NCBI RefSeq assembly: GCF_900142975.1
Contig: NZ_LT670848.1
Location: forward strand, 3,162,001-3,226,000
Reading direction: 5' to 3'
DNA from: Salegentibacter salegens
Lineage (GTDB): Bacteria; Bacteroidota; Bacteroidia; Flavobacteriales; Flavobacteriaceae
DNA: 64,000 bases
Numbering within the stretch: position 1 is the stretch's first letter; every line of letters begins with the position of its first letter. A program made the position numbers and the translations under genes. Below the pieces are notes generated by a model. That model worked only from the letters and a program-made list of their open reading frames with translations, made no database searches and was not told the DNA's origin. Positions 8,432 to 17,507 of the stretch are shown here, piece by piece.

Positions 8432-10054
8432 ATGATGAAAAGGACAATGTTTCTACGATTTTTAATATTCTTTTTGACTTTTTCTGCTGGCATTACCCTT
8501 GTTGGGTGTTCTGAAGACGATACAGATTTTACAGATGATGTTATTGAAGAAGATAACGATGATATTGATCCCGGTACAGAAGATGATTTTCCAGGGCCAA
8601 CCTATGCCGATAATTATACCGGGATAGCTTCCTGGCAGGACAGGGTACAATGGAATCTGGCTAACGTACATGACCCTACGGTTGAGAAAGATGGTGAGTA
8701 TTTTTATATGTACCAAACCGATGCGTCCTATGGTAATGCCCACGAAGGAAATGGTCATTTCCCCGCACGCAGATCTAAAGATTTGGTTGAATGGGAATTT
8801 ATGGGCGCTGTTTTTTCTGAAGCACCTGCCTGGATCAAAGATTCTTTAAACAGTAAAAGGGCACAAATGGATCCGCCTCTGGATCCCATAGAAAATCCAA
8901 ATTATGGTTTTTGGGCACCCCATATTCAAAAAACAGGGAGTACTTATCGTTTGTATTATAGTGTGGTAATTACAAATCCAATAGTAGGTACAGATCCTAA
9001 CACCTCCTGGACAGAAAGGGCTTTTATAGGCCTTGCTGAAAGTACAGATCTTTCCTCAAATAACTGGGAAGATAAAGGTATGGTGGTAAGTTCGGTGCCA
9101 GATGGTGTAGAAACTTATGAACGCGATGGTGGAGACGACTGGAGTGGCTACTTTAAATTTAATGCCATAGACCCAAGTTTTATTGAAACTCCCAATGGAG
9201 AGCATTGGCTAATTTATGGATCCTGGCATTCGGGTATTGCCGCCGTACAATTAAACGCTGAAACAGGAAAACCAAATGAGCTTAATGATCTTGAAGATTA
9301 TGGTTCTAGAATTGCCGGTCGCGGAAATGTAAACAATAATAGGTGGCAGGGTCTCGAGGCTCCAGAGATTATTTATAATGAAGAAACCGGATTTTACTAT
9401 TTGTTTTTAGCTTATGATGAACTTTCGGTAGCTTATAATACTCGAGTTGCTCGTTCAGAAAATATTGAAGGCCCGTATGTGGGTATAGATGGTGCAAATG
9501 TAACCGAAGGTGCAGAAGCCTGGCCAATGATAACGCATCCTTATGCTTTTGATGGTCACCCGGGATGGGTAGGTATATCCCATCCATCTGTATTTCAGGA
9601 TCCCGAATCTAACCAATGGTTTTATTCTTCTCAAGGGCGGTTGCCTGAAGGTGTTCCAGGTATAAATGCATCTAATGCGGTTATGATGGGTCACGTAAGA
9701 AAAATAGAATGGACCAGTGATGGCTGGCCTGTAGTCGCTCCTCAGCGTTATGCTGATGTACCTGATACAGAAATCACTGGAGAAGATATCCAGGGTACCT
9801 GGGAAGTAATTACCCTGGAGTATGAGTATAGAAATATTCAGGAATCATCAGAAGTGGTTTTTCATGAAGATAATACACTTACCGGGGCTATAAATGGTTC
9901 CTGGTCTTTTGATGAAAGTTCAGGAATATTAACTGTTAACGATATCGAGTTGATAGTAGATGACGCCTGGGACTGGGAAGCTTCACCCAGAAGAACCACA
10001 ATAACATTTACAGGCCTTAATGAAGCGGGTCGTTCCCTTTGGGGTAAAAAATAA
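8432..10054 (+). CDS. GH43 endo-alpha-1,5-L-arabinanase with C-terminal domain, lipoprotein
   Basis: A 540-residue lipoprotein (lipobox LVGC, Cys26) with an acidic linker rich in Asp and Glu at about 28-53. The five-blade GH43 core carries the base in NVHDPTV (Asp81), the pKa-modulating Asp in NAIDPSF and the acid in GLEAPEI; GHPGWVGISHPSVF has the His typical of the arabinanase calcium site. After the core, residues about 455-540 (GTWEVITLEYEYRN to RSLWGKK) form a separate small beta domain like the GH43 C-terminal domain of Bacillus Abn2-type arabinanases. It probably cuts the arabinan backbone at the cell surface. Two Met codons stand at the start; either could be used. Confidence 0.88.
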   Translation: MMKRTMFLRFLIFFLTFSAGITLVGCSEDDTDFTDDVIEEDNDDIDPGTEDDFPGPTYADNYTGIASWQDRVQWNLANVHDPTVEKDGEYFYMYQTDASYGNAHEGNGHFPARRSKDLVEWEFMGAVFSEAPAWIKDSLNSKRAQMDPPLDPIENPNYGFWAPHIQKTGSTYRLYYSVVITNPIVGTDPNTSWTERAFIGLAESTDLSSNNWEDKGMVVSSVPDGVETYERDGGDDWSGYFKFNAIDPSFIETPNGEHWLIYGSWHSGIAAVQLNAETGKPNELNDLEDYGSRIAGRGNVNNNRWQGLEAPEIIYNEETGFYYLFLAYDELSVAYNTRVARSENIEGPYVGIDGANVTEGAEAWPMITHPYAFDGHPGWVGISHPSVFQDPESNQWFYSSQGRLPEGVPGINASNAVMMGHVRKIEWTSDGWPVVAPQRYADVPDTEITGEDIQGTWEVITLEYEYRNIQESSEVVFHEDNTLTGAINGSWSFDESSGILTVNDIELIVDDAWDWEASPRRTTITFTGLNEAGRSLWGKK

Positions 10055-10065
10055 ATTAGTTTTAA

Positions 10066-12453
10066 ATGAAATTACTATTCAAAACATATTATTGTACAGC
10101 GATTCTGGTCATACTTAGCCTGGCCTCAGGTCATTGTATTTTTGCTCAAAATTCAGAAACCAGAATGTTTCATCTTGAAGATGTAAAACTTTCTGAAAGT
10201 ATGTTTAAAGAGGCTATGCACACAGATTTAGATTATATTTTGAAACTAGATCCAGATAAGTTGCTCGCCCCATTTTTAGCTGAAGCCGGTTTAGAACCCC
10301 GCGAAAAATCTTATACAAATTGGGAAAACACGGGTTTAGATGGGCATACAGCCGGTCATTACTTAACCGCTTTAGCCCAAATGTATGCTTCTGCCAACAG
10401 CGAAGAAGCACGACATGCAATGGAATATGCCATAAATGAATTAAAAAGAGTTCAGGATGCTAATGCTAATGGTTACATAGGTGGAGTTCCAGGTGGTGAA
10501 GAAATTTGGAACGAAATTGCTAACGGAAACATTAACGCGGGTAACTTTAGCTTGAACGATAGGTGGGTGCCTTTGTACAATATTCATAAAACCTACGCCG
10601 GTTTAAGAGATGCTTATCTTATTGCAGGAAATGAACTTGCCTTAGAAATGTTGATCGATTTTACCGATTGGATGCTGGATACTACTGCGCAACTTTCAGA
10701 TGCGCAAATGCAGGAAATCCTGATCTCAGAACACGGCGGACTTAATGAAGTATTTGCTGATGTGGCGCAAATTACCGGTGAGTCAAAATATTTAGAATTA
10801 GCTAAGCGATTTTCTCATAGAAAATTGTTAGATCCATTAGCCCGGAATAAAGATGTTTTAAATGGCATGCACGCTAATACGCAGATTCCAAAAATTATTG
10901 GTTTTGAAACTATTGCCAGTCTAAATGGTGAAAGTGATTATCACCAGGCGTCAACTTTTTTCTGGGACAATGTGGTTAACCAAAGAACAGTGGCCATTGG
11001 CGGAAATAGTGTAAGAGAACATTTTCATCCTACAGATGATTTTTCAGAAATGATTGCCAGTGTGCAGGGTCCCGAAACCTGCAATACTTATAATATGCTG
11101 AGGTTGAGCGAAAAATTATTCTTAGCTGAACCAGATGAAAAATATATAGATTATTACGAAACTGCTTTATATAACCACATATTATCTTCACAACACCCGG
11201 AAGAAGGAGGTTTTGTGTATTTTACCCCAATGAGACCGGGGCATTATAGGGTTTATTCTCAGCCAGAGACCAGTTTTTGGTGCTGTGTTGGTTCAGGAAT
11301 GGAAAACCATGGAAAATACAACCAATTTATCTATGCGCACACCAATGATGCGCTGTTTGTGAATTTATTTATTTCTTCAGAACTCGATTGGCAGGAAAAG
11401 AATCTTAAACTTGTTCAAAATACAGGTTTTCCAAATTCTGAGTCTACAAATCTTACTATTGAAACAGAAGAACCGCAGACTTTCAAATTGCGTTTGAGAT
11501 ATCCCGATTGGGCTATTGAAGGAGAATTAGAAATTTTTATTAATAACAAGCTTTACAAACACGATAATAAACCAGGGAGCTACGTGGAAATTGATCGGGT
11601 ATGGGAAAATGGAGACGAAATTCATGTCAAATTTCCGATGAAATTGGATTTTGAAAGACTACCGGATGATTCAGATTTCGTAGCATTAAAATATGGCCCT
11701 ATTATCCTGGCTACAAAACTGGGCGATAAAGATCTTGAAGGTCAATTTGCCGATGATAGCAGAGGTGGCCATATTGCTGAAGGTGAAAAAATAGCGCTTT
11801 CTGATTTGCCTGTATTTTTAGCTGAAAATGATGAAAACTGGCTAGAAAAGATAAAACGCGTTAATGATCAGAATTTAAAATTTTCAGCAGAAGAAATAAT
11901 CTTTCCACAGAAATTTAAAAATCTGGAGTTTGTTCCTTTCTACGAAATTCATGAAGCCCGCTATGCCATTTATTTACCCATAGAAACCCCGGAAAGCTAT
12001 GAGAATATTCAGAAAGAAAGAGCAAAGAGTGAAAAGATAGAAAGAGATTTGGCTGAATTAACAATAGACCAGGTCGCACCCGGGGAGCAACAACCCGAGT
12101 CAGATCATTTTATAAAAAGTGAGGAATCCAATACCGGTGTAAATTTAGGAGAACATTGGAGAGACGCTTCAGGGTGGTTTAGCTACGAATTAAAAGACGA
12201 TAAAAACCAGGCACAGAAAATAAGGCTGACTTATTTTGGAAAGGATGTTAATCGAAAATTCAGGATTTTCATCAATGGAATTGAAGTAGGTCAGGAACAT
12301 TTTGAAGAAGAAAAAGCCGAAAATTTCTATACTAAAGATTACCAGTTGCCAAAAAAAATCACAGAAAAAAACATCAAACGTTTAACTATTCGTATTGAAG
12401 CTGAAAGTGGCTTTAGTACTGCGGGAGTTTACGATATTAAGTTAATGAAATAG
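10066..12453 (+). CDS. GH127/GH146 beta-L-arabinofuranosidase
   Basis: A 795-residue protein with a signal peptide ending near CIFAQ (about 28). It contains the former DUF1680 fold: an alpha/alpha barrel of about 30-440 followed by beta-sandwich domains. The zinc-cysteine active site known from HypBA1 is visible, with GPETCNTYN (Glu337, Cys339) and SFWCCVGSGMENHGKY (Cys406, Cys407). GH127/GH146 enzymes release beta-L-arabinofuranose, a rarer linkage found on pectic arabinan and on plant hydroxyproline-rich proteins. The choice between the two families cannot be made by eye. The gene is packed between GH43 genes, with only 2 bases to the next start, so it is clearly part of the operon. Confidence 0.88.
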   Translation: MKLLFKTYYCTAILVILSLASGHCIFAQNSETRMFHLEDVKLSESMFKEAMHTDLDYILKLDPDKLLAPFLAEAGLEPREKSYTNWENTGLDGHTAGHYLTALAQMYASANSEEARHAMEYAINELKRVQDANANGYIGGVPGGEEIWNEIANGNINAGNFSLNDRWVPLYNIHKTYAGLRDAYLIAGNELALEMLIDFTDWMLDTTAQLSDAQMQEILISEHGGLNEVFADVAQITGESKYLELAKRFSHRKLLDPLARNKDVLNGMHANTQIPKIIGFETIASLNGESDYHQASTFFWDNVVNQRTVAIGGNSVREHFHPTDDFSEMIASVQGPETCNTYNMLRLSEKLFLAEPDEKYIDYYETALYNHILSSQHPEEGGFVYFTPMRPGHYRVYSQPETSFWCCVGSGMENHGKYNQFIYAHTNDALFVNLFISSELDWQEKNLKLVQNTGFPNSESTNLTIETEEPQTFKLRLRYPDWAIEGELEIFINNKLYKHDNKPGSYVEIDRVWENGDEIHVKFPMKLDFERLPDDSDFVALKYGPIILATKLGDKDLEGQFADDSRGGHIAEGEKIALSDLPVFLAENDENWLEKIKRVNDQNLKFSAEEIIFPQKFKNLEFVPFYEIHEARYAIYLPIETPESYENIQKERAKSEKIERDLAELTIDQVAPGEQQPESDHFIKSEESNTGVNLGEHWRDASGWFSYELKDDKNQAQKIRLTYFGKDVNRKFRIFINGIEVGQEHFEEEKAENFYTKDYQLPKKITEKNIKRLTIRIEAESGFSTAGVYDIKLMK

Positions 12454-12455
12454 CA

Positions 12456-13427
12456 ATGAAAAAGAACACAGTATTAGTATTCAGTCTTACGCTTTTCGGT
12501 GTAGCGACAATATTCGGCCAATCAGAGCAAAACTTCAATAATCCTATTATTACTGAGAAATTTACTGCAGATCCTGCAACTATTGTCCATAATGATTCGG
12601 TTTATCTATATGCGGGCCACGACGAGGCCCCGGAAGATCTTCACTTTTATAAGTTGGATGAATGGTTGGTTTATTCATCTGCAGATCTGGTAAACTGGAA
12701 AGAACACCCTGTGCCTTTAAAACCTTCAGATTTTGAATGGGCTAAAGGAGATGCCTGGGCGGCTGAAGTGATTGAAAAAGACGGGAAATTCTATTGGTTC
12801 GTGACTGTGGAACACGATGATTCACATCCGGGGAAAGCTATTGGAGTGGCAGTTTCTGATAGCCCTGTGGGGCCTTTTAAAGATGCAATTGGGGAAGCAC
12901 TTATCACTAACGATATGACTACCGAATATACAGATATTAGTTGGGACGATATTGATCCTACCGTATTTATAGACGACGATGGGCAGGCTTATATGTACTG
13001 GGGAAATACCGTTTGCTATTATGTGAAGTTAAAGGATAATATGATAGAAATGGATGGCGAAATTCAGACTGTGGATTTACCAAATTTTGTTGAAGCACCC
13101 TGGATACATAAAAAAGGAGATTGGTATTACTTAACTTATGCCTATGGCTTTCCTGAAAAAACAGCCTATGCTATGAGTAAATCGGTTACCGGGCCCTGGG
13201 AATATAAAGGTCTTTTAAACGAAGTTGCAGGAAATAGCAATACCAATCATCAGGCAATTCTGGAGTTTAAAGGTAAAGATTACTTTGTATATCATAATGG
13301 AAGTATTCAACCAAACGGCGGTAGTTTTAGAAGATCGGTTTGTATAGATAGACTTTATTATAATGAAGATGGAACTATACAAAGAATTCAAATGACTTCA
13401 GAAGGAATTCAGGAGCCAGTTAAATAA
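12456..13427 (+). CDS. GH43 family arabinofuranosidase/xylosidase-type enzyme
   Basis: A 323-residue secreted enzyme with a signal peptide ending in TIFGQ (about 22). The single five-blade propeller has the triad positions in KFTADPATI (base), DDIDPTVF (modulator) and FVEAPWI (acid). CHITIN-like or carbohydrate-binding add-ons are absent. The DEWLVYSSADLVNWKEHP and NHQAILEFKGKDYFVYHNG stretches are typical of exo-acting GH43 members that cut arabinose or xylose from chain ends. By position it most likely trims arabino-oligosaccharides. It starts 2 bases after the GH127 stop and ends 7 bases before the next GH43. Confidence 0.82.
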   Translation: MKKNTVLVFSLTLFGVATIFGQSEQNFNNPIITEKFTADPATIVHNDSVYLYAGHDEAPEDLHFYKLDEWLVYSSADLVNWKEHPVPLKPSDFEWAKGDAWAAEVIEKDGKFYWFVTVEHDDSHPGKAIGVAVSDSPVGPFKDAIGEALITNDMTTEYTDISWDDIDPTVFIDDDGQAYMYWGNTVCYYVKLKDNMIEMDGEIQTVDLPNFVEAPWIHKKGDWYYLTYAYGFPEKTAYAMSKSVTGPWEYKGLLNEVAGNSNTNHQAILEFKGKDYFVYHNGSIQPNGGSFRRSVCIDRLYYNEDGTIQRIQMTSEGIQEPVK

Positions 13428-13434
13428 TAAAACT

Positions 13435-14409
13435 ATGAAAATCTCAAATTTATTTATTTTCTTATTTCTATTGGCATTTTCAGTAGATGCCCAGGAAATT
13501 AGAGTGCACGATCCAGTGGTTGCAGAGCAGGATGGAACCTTTTATTTGTTTAACACCGGAAGAGGGATTTCAGTGCACAGTTCTACCGATTTGGAAAACT
13601 GGAAAAGAGAAGAACCGGTATTTTCAGAAAAACCGGAATGGACAGATGAGGTTGTTGAAGATTTTAAAAACCATATTTGGGCTCCAGATATTTTTCATAA
13701 AAACGGCACTTATTATTTATATTATTCAGTTTCCTCCTTTGGAAAAAATACTTCAGCAATTGGCGTTGCAACAAACAAAACTTTAAATCCCGAAGATGAT
13801 GATTTTGAGTGGGTAGATCACGGGATAGTGGTACAATCTGTTCCCAATCGCGATATGTGGAATGCCATAGATCCTAATATGATCGAGGATGAAGAAGGCA
13901 CGGTTTGGATGTCTTTTGGATCTTTCTGGAACGGGTTAAAATTGGTGAAGATGAATGAAGATCTAAAATCTATAGCTAAACCTGAAGAATGGCATACCAT
14001 AGCCAGAAGAGAACGTTCTTTTGAAATTCCTAATGAAGATCCCGGAGATGCTGCCTTAGAAGCACCATTTATTTTTAAAAAGCACGGGTATTATTATCAG
14101 TTTCTTTCCTGGGATCTTTGTTGCCGTGGAGATGAAAGTACCTATAAAGTAGTTGTAGGAAGATCCAAAGATGTAAAAGGACCTTATGTAGATAAGGAAG
14201 GTAAGCCTTTAAATGAAGGTGGCGGTACTTTAGTTATCCAGGGTAATGAAAATTGGTATGGTGCCGGTCATAATAGTACGTATACTTTTAACGGGAAAGA
14301 CTATATGTTCTTTCACGCTTATGATGCTAACGATGAAGGTGCTCCAAAACTTAAAATTAAAGAATTAAGCTGGGACAAGGGCTGGCCAACTGTTGCCCCG
14401 TTGAAATAA
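13435..14409 (+). CDS. GH43 endo-alpha-1,5-L-arabinanase-like enzyme
   Basis: A 324-residue protein with a signal peptide ending in SVDAQ (about 19). The catalytic positions are in RVHDPVV (base), NAIDPNM (modulator) and LEAPFIF (acid). NHIWAPDIF, GSFWNGLKLVKM, FLSWDLCCRGDESTYKVVVGRS and GAGHNSTYTF match single-domain arabinanases such as AbnA-like proteins. WYGAGHNS carries the His found in the calcium site of this group. It probably acts in the periplasm on internal bonds of imported arabinan oligosaccharides, complementing the larger lipoprotein arabinanase earlier in the operon. A tight spacing of 7 bases to the previous gene supports co-transcription. Confidence 0.86.
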   Translation: MKISNLFIFLFLLAFSVDAQEIRVHDPVVAEQDGTFYLFNTGRGISVHSSTDLENWKREEPVFSEKPEWTDEVVEDFKNHIWAPDIFHKNGTYYLYYSVSSFGKNTSAIGVATNKTLNPEDDDFEWVDHGIVVQSVPNRDMWNAIDPNMIEDEEGTVWMSFGSFWNGLKLVKMNEDLKSIAKPEEWHTIARRERSFEIPNEDPGDAALEAPFIFKKHGYYYQFLSWDLCCRGDESTYKVVVGRSKDVKGPYVDKEGKPLNEGGGTLVIQGNENWYGAGHNSTYTFNGKDYMFFHAYDANDEGAPKLKIKELSWDKGWPTVAPLK

Positions 14410-14430
14410 TAATTAAAAACAAACAAACTC

Positions 14431-15537
14431 ATGATGAAGGCAAAATCATTAATAAAATTAGTACTTGTAGTTTTTTCTTTGCTGGCAGTAGCTAATTCTT
14501 CGCAATTAAATGCGCAAGATCATGCGGCTGATGGTAAAGATATCACAAAGTCAAACGATCCCATTGTACTACAACGCGCAGATCCATTTATTTACAAGCA
14601 TACAGACGGTTACTATTATTTTACAGGTTCTGTGCCCACTTACGATGCTATTGAAATAAGACGAGCAAAAACCATTGAGGGTTTGCAAAATGCAGAGCCC
14701 TTTAAAGTTTGGGAAAAGCACGAAAGTGGACCGATGAGTCGTCACATTTGGGCACCCGAAATTCATTATTTAGATGGAAAATGGTATGTATATTTTGCAG
14801 CTAGTGAAGAAGACGATATATGGAAGTTGAGACCTTATGTGTTGGAATTGAAAGGTCAGGATCCATTAAAAGATGAATGGGTGGAACTTGGAATGATGCA
14901 AGCAGCAGATGATGATCCCAAAAGCTTTACCGATTTTTCTTTAGACGGAACTGTCTTTGAGCACAATGGAAAACGATATTTCTGTTGGGCAGAAAAAACT
15001 GGTGGACAATTCGCTGCTTCTAATTTATATTTAGCTGAAATGGAATCGCCTATCAAGCTAAAAACAGTCCAGTTTATGCTAACCACGCCAGATTACGACT
15101 GGGAACGTATTGATTTTTGGGTGAATGAAGGTGCTGCGGTGATTAAAAACAATGGCAAAATTTACATCACCTTTTCAGCAAGTGCTACAGGAGCTTCTTA
15201 TAGTATGGGAATGATGGAAGCCGACGAAAATGCTGATTTATTGGATAGAAATTCCTGGAAAAAGTCAAGATATCCGGTTTTAGAAACCAATGAAGAAAAA
15301 GGACTTTATGGTCCGGGACATAATTCCTTTACTGTCGATGAAAATGGAGATCCATTAATGATTTATCATGCAAGAGATTACGAAAATGCTGTTGGAAATC
15401 CAAAAATGGTACCTGCGACAGATAAAAGACCTTTAGAAGAAATTAAAGCAGATCCTTTATACGATCCTAATCGTCATGCAAGAATGATGGAAGTAAAATT
15501 TGATAACAACGGCAGGCCGGTTTTTGAATTTTATTAA
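14431..15537 (+). CDS. GH43 alpha-L-arabinofuranosidase-like enzyme
   Basis: A 368-residue protein with a signal peptide ending in QLNAQ (about 29). The base lies in LQRADPFIY, and the later positions are in FSLDGTVF (Asp) and WVNEGAAV (Glu), a triad context different from the endo-arabinanases in the same operon and seen in exo-acting arabinofuranosidases. RHIWAPEIHYLDGKWYVYFAA and LYGPGHNSFTVDENG are further GH43 blades. It is the last hydrolase of the arabinan run; a 278-base gap with its own regulatory signals separates it from araB. Confidence 0.82.
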   Translation: MMKAKSLIKLVLVVFSLLAVANSSQLNAQDHAADGKDITKSNDPIVLQRADPFIYKHTDGYYYFTGSVPTYDAIEIRRAKTIEGLQNAEPFKVWEKHESGPMSRHIWAPEIHYLDGKWYVYFAASEEDDIWKLRPYVLELKGQDPLKDEWVELGMMQAADDDPKSFTDFSLDGTVFEHNGKRYFCWAEKTGGQFAASNLYLAEMESPIKLKTVQFMLTTPDYDWERIDFWVNEGAAVIKNNGKIYITFSASATGASYSMGMMEADENADLLDRNSWKKSRYPVLETNEEKGLYGPGHNSFTVDENGDPLMIYHARDYENAVGNPKMVPATDKRPLEEIKADPLYDPNRHARMMEVKFDNNGRPVFEFY

Positions 15538-15576
15538 AAAAAGACAAGTCTATTAATCAAATTTATTAGGAAGAGA

Positions 15577-15702
15577 ATGTCATATTTTAATGAGAAGAAA
15601 AACAAAAATATCACATTAGTAAATCCTAACTTATTTAATAAAAATTCTTTTGAGGCTTCAGAAAACATTTTTTCAGTGGAAGAAGAAGAATGTTTGAATT
15701 AA
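15577..15702 (+). CDS. Possible 41-residue small protein
   Basis: ATG at 15577 opens a 41-codon frame, preceded by AGGAAGAG as a plausible ribosome-binding site 40 bases after the GH43 stop. The predicted peptide is polar, begins MSYFNEKKNKN and ends in an acidic EEEECLN tail, with no signal or membrane segment. I recognise no family. It could equally be a chance frame in the araB upstream region. Confidence 0.25.
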   Translation: MSYFNEKKNKNITLVNPNLFNKNSFEASENIFSVEEEECLN

Positions 15703-15748
15703 AGCAATATTCCTGGAATTTTTAAAATTAAAGAAATCTTAAATTCAC

Positions 15749-15767
15749 AAGTGTTTTTATCACACTT
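15749..15767. promoter_or_regulatory. Candidate AraR operator before araB
   Basis: AAGTGT, 7 bases, ACACTT: perfect inverted arms. It shares arm sequence and spacing with 2054-2072 before susC, including the extended CACACTTAAT. It lies just upstream of the -7 box of the araB promoter, over the place of the -33 element. Confidence 0.6.
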
Positions 15768-15783
15768 AATATAAGGAAATTAT

Positions 15784-15791
15784 TATATTTG
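15784..15791 (+). promoter_or_regulatory. -7 box (TATATTTG) of the araB promoter
   Basis: TATATTTG matches the Bacteroidota TAnnTTTG box, 25 bases before the araB ATG. No clear TTTG is present 21 bases upstream; that position is occupied by the operator-like repeat, so the promoter may be weak or regulated. Confidence 0.6.
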
Positions 15792-15815
15792 TTTCTGTAG
15801 AATAAAATTGAAAGA

Positions 15816-17507
15816 ATGAAGAACTATGTTATAGGCCTGGATTATGGAACTGACTCGGTAAGAGCAGTGCTTGTGGATACCGGGAGTGGAGAAGAACTGG
15901 CTACTGATACATTTTATTATCCGCGCTGGCAGGAGAAGAAATATTGTAATTCGGCATCTAACCAATTTCGCCAAAACCCGGCAGATCATATTGAAGGCTT
16001 AGAAAAAACCATAAAAGGCGTTTTAGCAAAAACTAAAATTGATGGTGCGGCCGTAAAGGGAATTTGTATAGACACCACAGGCTCCTCACCAATTGCGGTA
16101 ACTAAAAAAGGTACACCGCTGGCTTTTGAAGAAGGTTTTAAAGAAAATCCAAACGCGATGATGGTGCTTTGGAAAGATCATACTGCAATTCACGAAGCCA
16201 ATGAAATTAACGAATTGGCTAGAAATTGGGGTGGAGAAGATTACACCAAATACGAAGGCGGTATTTATTCTTCTGAATGGTTTTGGGCAAAAATTGCTCA
16301 CGTGATTCGTGAGGATGAAGCGGTTAAAGACGCTGCCTATTCCTGGATGGAGCATTGCGATTTAATGACGTTTATGCTCATTGAAAATCAGGATTTACCC
16401 TCCTTTAAACGTAGCCGCTGCGCTGCCGGTCACAAAGCCATGTGGCACGAAAGCTGGGGCGGACTTCCCTCTAAAGATTTTCTGAATCAGCTGGATCCCT
16501 ATTTAGGTGAATTAAGAGATAGATTATATACAGAAACCTATACTTCAGATGAAGTTGCCGGAAATTTGAGTGCAGCATGGGCTGATAAACTAGGACTTTC
16601 TACCGATTGTGTGATCGCGGTTGGTACCTTCGATGCCCACTCGGGCGCCGTAGGTGCAAAGATAGATAAGCACACTTTAGTTCGCGTTATGGGAACTTCC
16701 ACCTGCGATATTATTGTTTCTGAACAGGAAAATGTGGGAGATAAAACGGTTCGGGGAATTTGCGGCCAGGTAGATGGTTCTGTAATTCCAAAAATGATAG
16801 GTTTAGAAGCCGGGCAATCGGCTTTTGGTGATGTGCTGGCCTGGTTTAAAGATGTGCTTAACTGGCCTTTAGAAAACCTGGTTTTTAATTCAGATATTAT
16901 TTCCGAAGAACAAAAAGAAAAACTTAAAGATGAAATTGATAAAGATTTTATCAAAAAACTTTCTAAAGCCGCTGAAGCAATTCCGCTTTCAGAAAGTATT
17001 CCAATTGCCTTAGACTGGATTAACGGACGAAGAACTCCCGATGCCAACCAGGAATTAAAAAGTGCTATAACAAAACTATCTCTTGGTTCAAAAGCACCAC
17101 ATATTTTTAAAGCGCTTATCAATGCGATTTGCTTTGGTTCAAAACAAATTGTAGATCGTTTTGAAGAAGAAGGAGTGAAGATTAATAGTGTGATTGGGAT
17201 TGGAGGCGTTGCCAGAAAATCTCCGTTTATTATGCAAACCCTGGCCAATGTGCTTAATATGCCTATAAAAGTTGCTTCCTCAGATGAAGCTCCCGCGCTT
17301 GGCGCTGCAGTTTATGCCGCGGTTGCTGCCGGTATCTATCCAAATGTGATCGAAGCCAGTAAAAAACTGGGTAGCGATTTTGAAGCAGAATATCACCCCG
17401 AAACAGAAGCTTTGGAAACCTATGCCAGTTTAATGGAAGAATATAAAGAGTTAGGCGCTTTTGTTGAAAATAATATAAACCGAAAATCTACTGTAAATGA
17501 GCTCTAG
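15816..17507 (+). CDS. araB: Ribulokinase
   Basis: A 563-residue FGGY-family sugar kinase, the usual length of AraB. It phosphorylates L-ribulose with ATP in the cytoplasm. The N-terminal phosphate loop is IGLDYGTDSVRAVLVD (5-20); KGICIDTTGSSP, VLWKDHTA and GTFDAHSGAVGAK follow the ribulokinase pattern, and GIGGVARKSPFIMQTLANVL with APALGAAVYAAVAAG forms the C-terminal ATP-binding part. Its stop overlaps the araD start by 11 bases, so translation is coupled. It heads the araBDA catabolic run under a probable AraR-controlled promoter. Confidence 0.96.
   Translation: MKNYVIGLDYGTDSVRAVLVDTGSGEELATDTFYYPRWQEKKYCNSASNQFRQNPADHIEGLEKTIKGVLAKTKIDGAAVKGICIDTTGSSPIAVTKKGTPLAFEEGFKENPNAMMVLWKDHTAIHEANEINELARNWGGEDYTKYEGGIYSSEWFWAKIAHVIREDEAVKDAAYSWMEHCDLMTFMLIENQDLPSFKRSRCAAGHKAMWHESWGGLPSKDFLNQLDPYLGELRDRLYTETYTSDEVAGNLSAAWADKLGLSTDCVIAVGTFDAHSGAVGAKIDKHTLVRVMGTSTCDIIVSEQENVGDKTVRGICGQVDGSVIPKMIGLEAGQSAFGDVLAWFKDVLNWPLENLVFNSDIISEEQKEKLKDEIDKDFIKKLSKAAEAIPLSESIPIALDWINGRRTPDANQELKSAITKLSLGSKAPHIFKALINAICFGSKQIVDRFEEEGVKINSVIGIGGVARKSPFIMQTLANVLNMPIKVASSDEAPALGAAVYAAVAAGIYPNVIEASKKLGSDFEAEYHPETEALETYASLMEEYKELGAFVENNINRKSTVNEL

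Noticed and set aside
13487..13786. 99-residue frame inside a GH43 gene
   Set aside because: Same strand, different frame, fully within the arabinanase coding region.
16538..17248. Long 236-residue frame antisense to araB
   Set aside because: araB is unmistakable on the + strand; the antisense product is low-complexity Ser/Ala/Ile-rich and has no family features.
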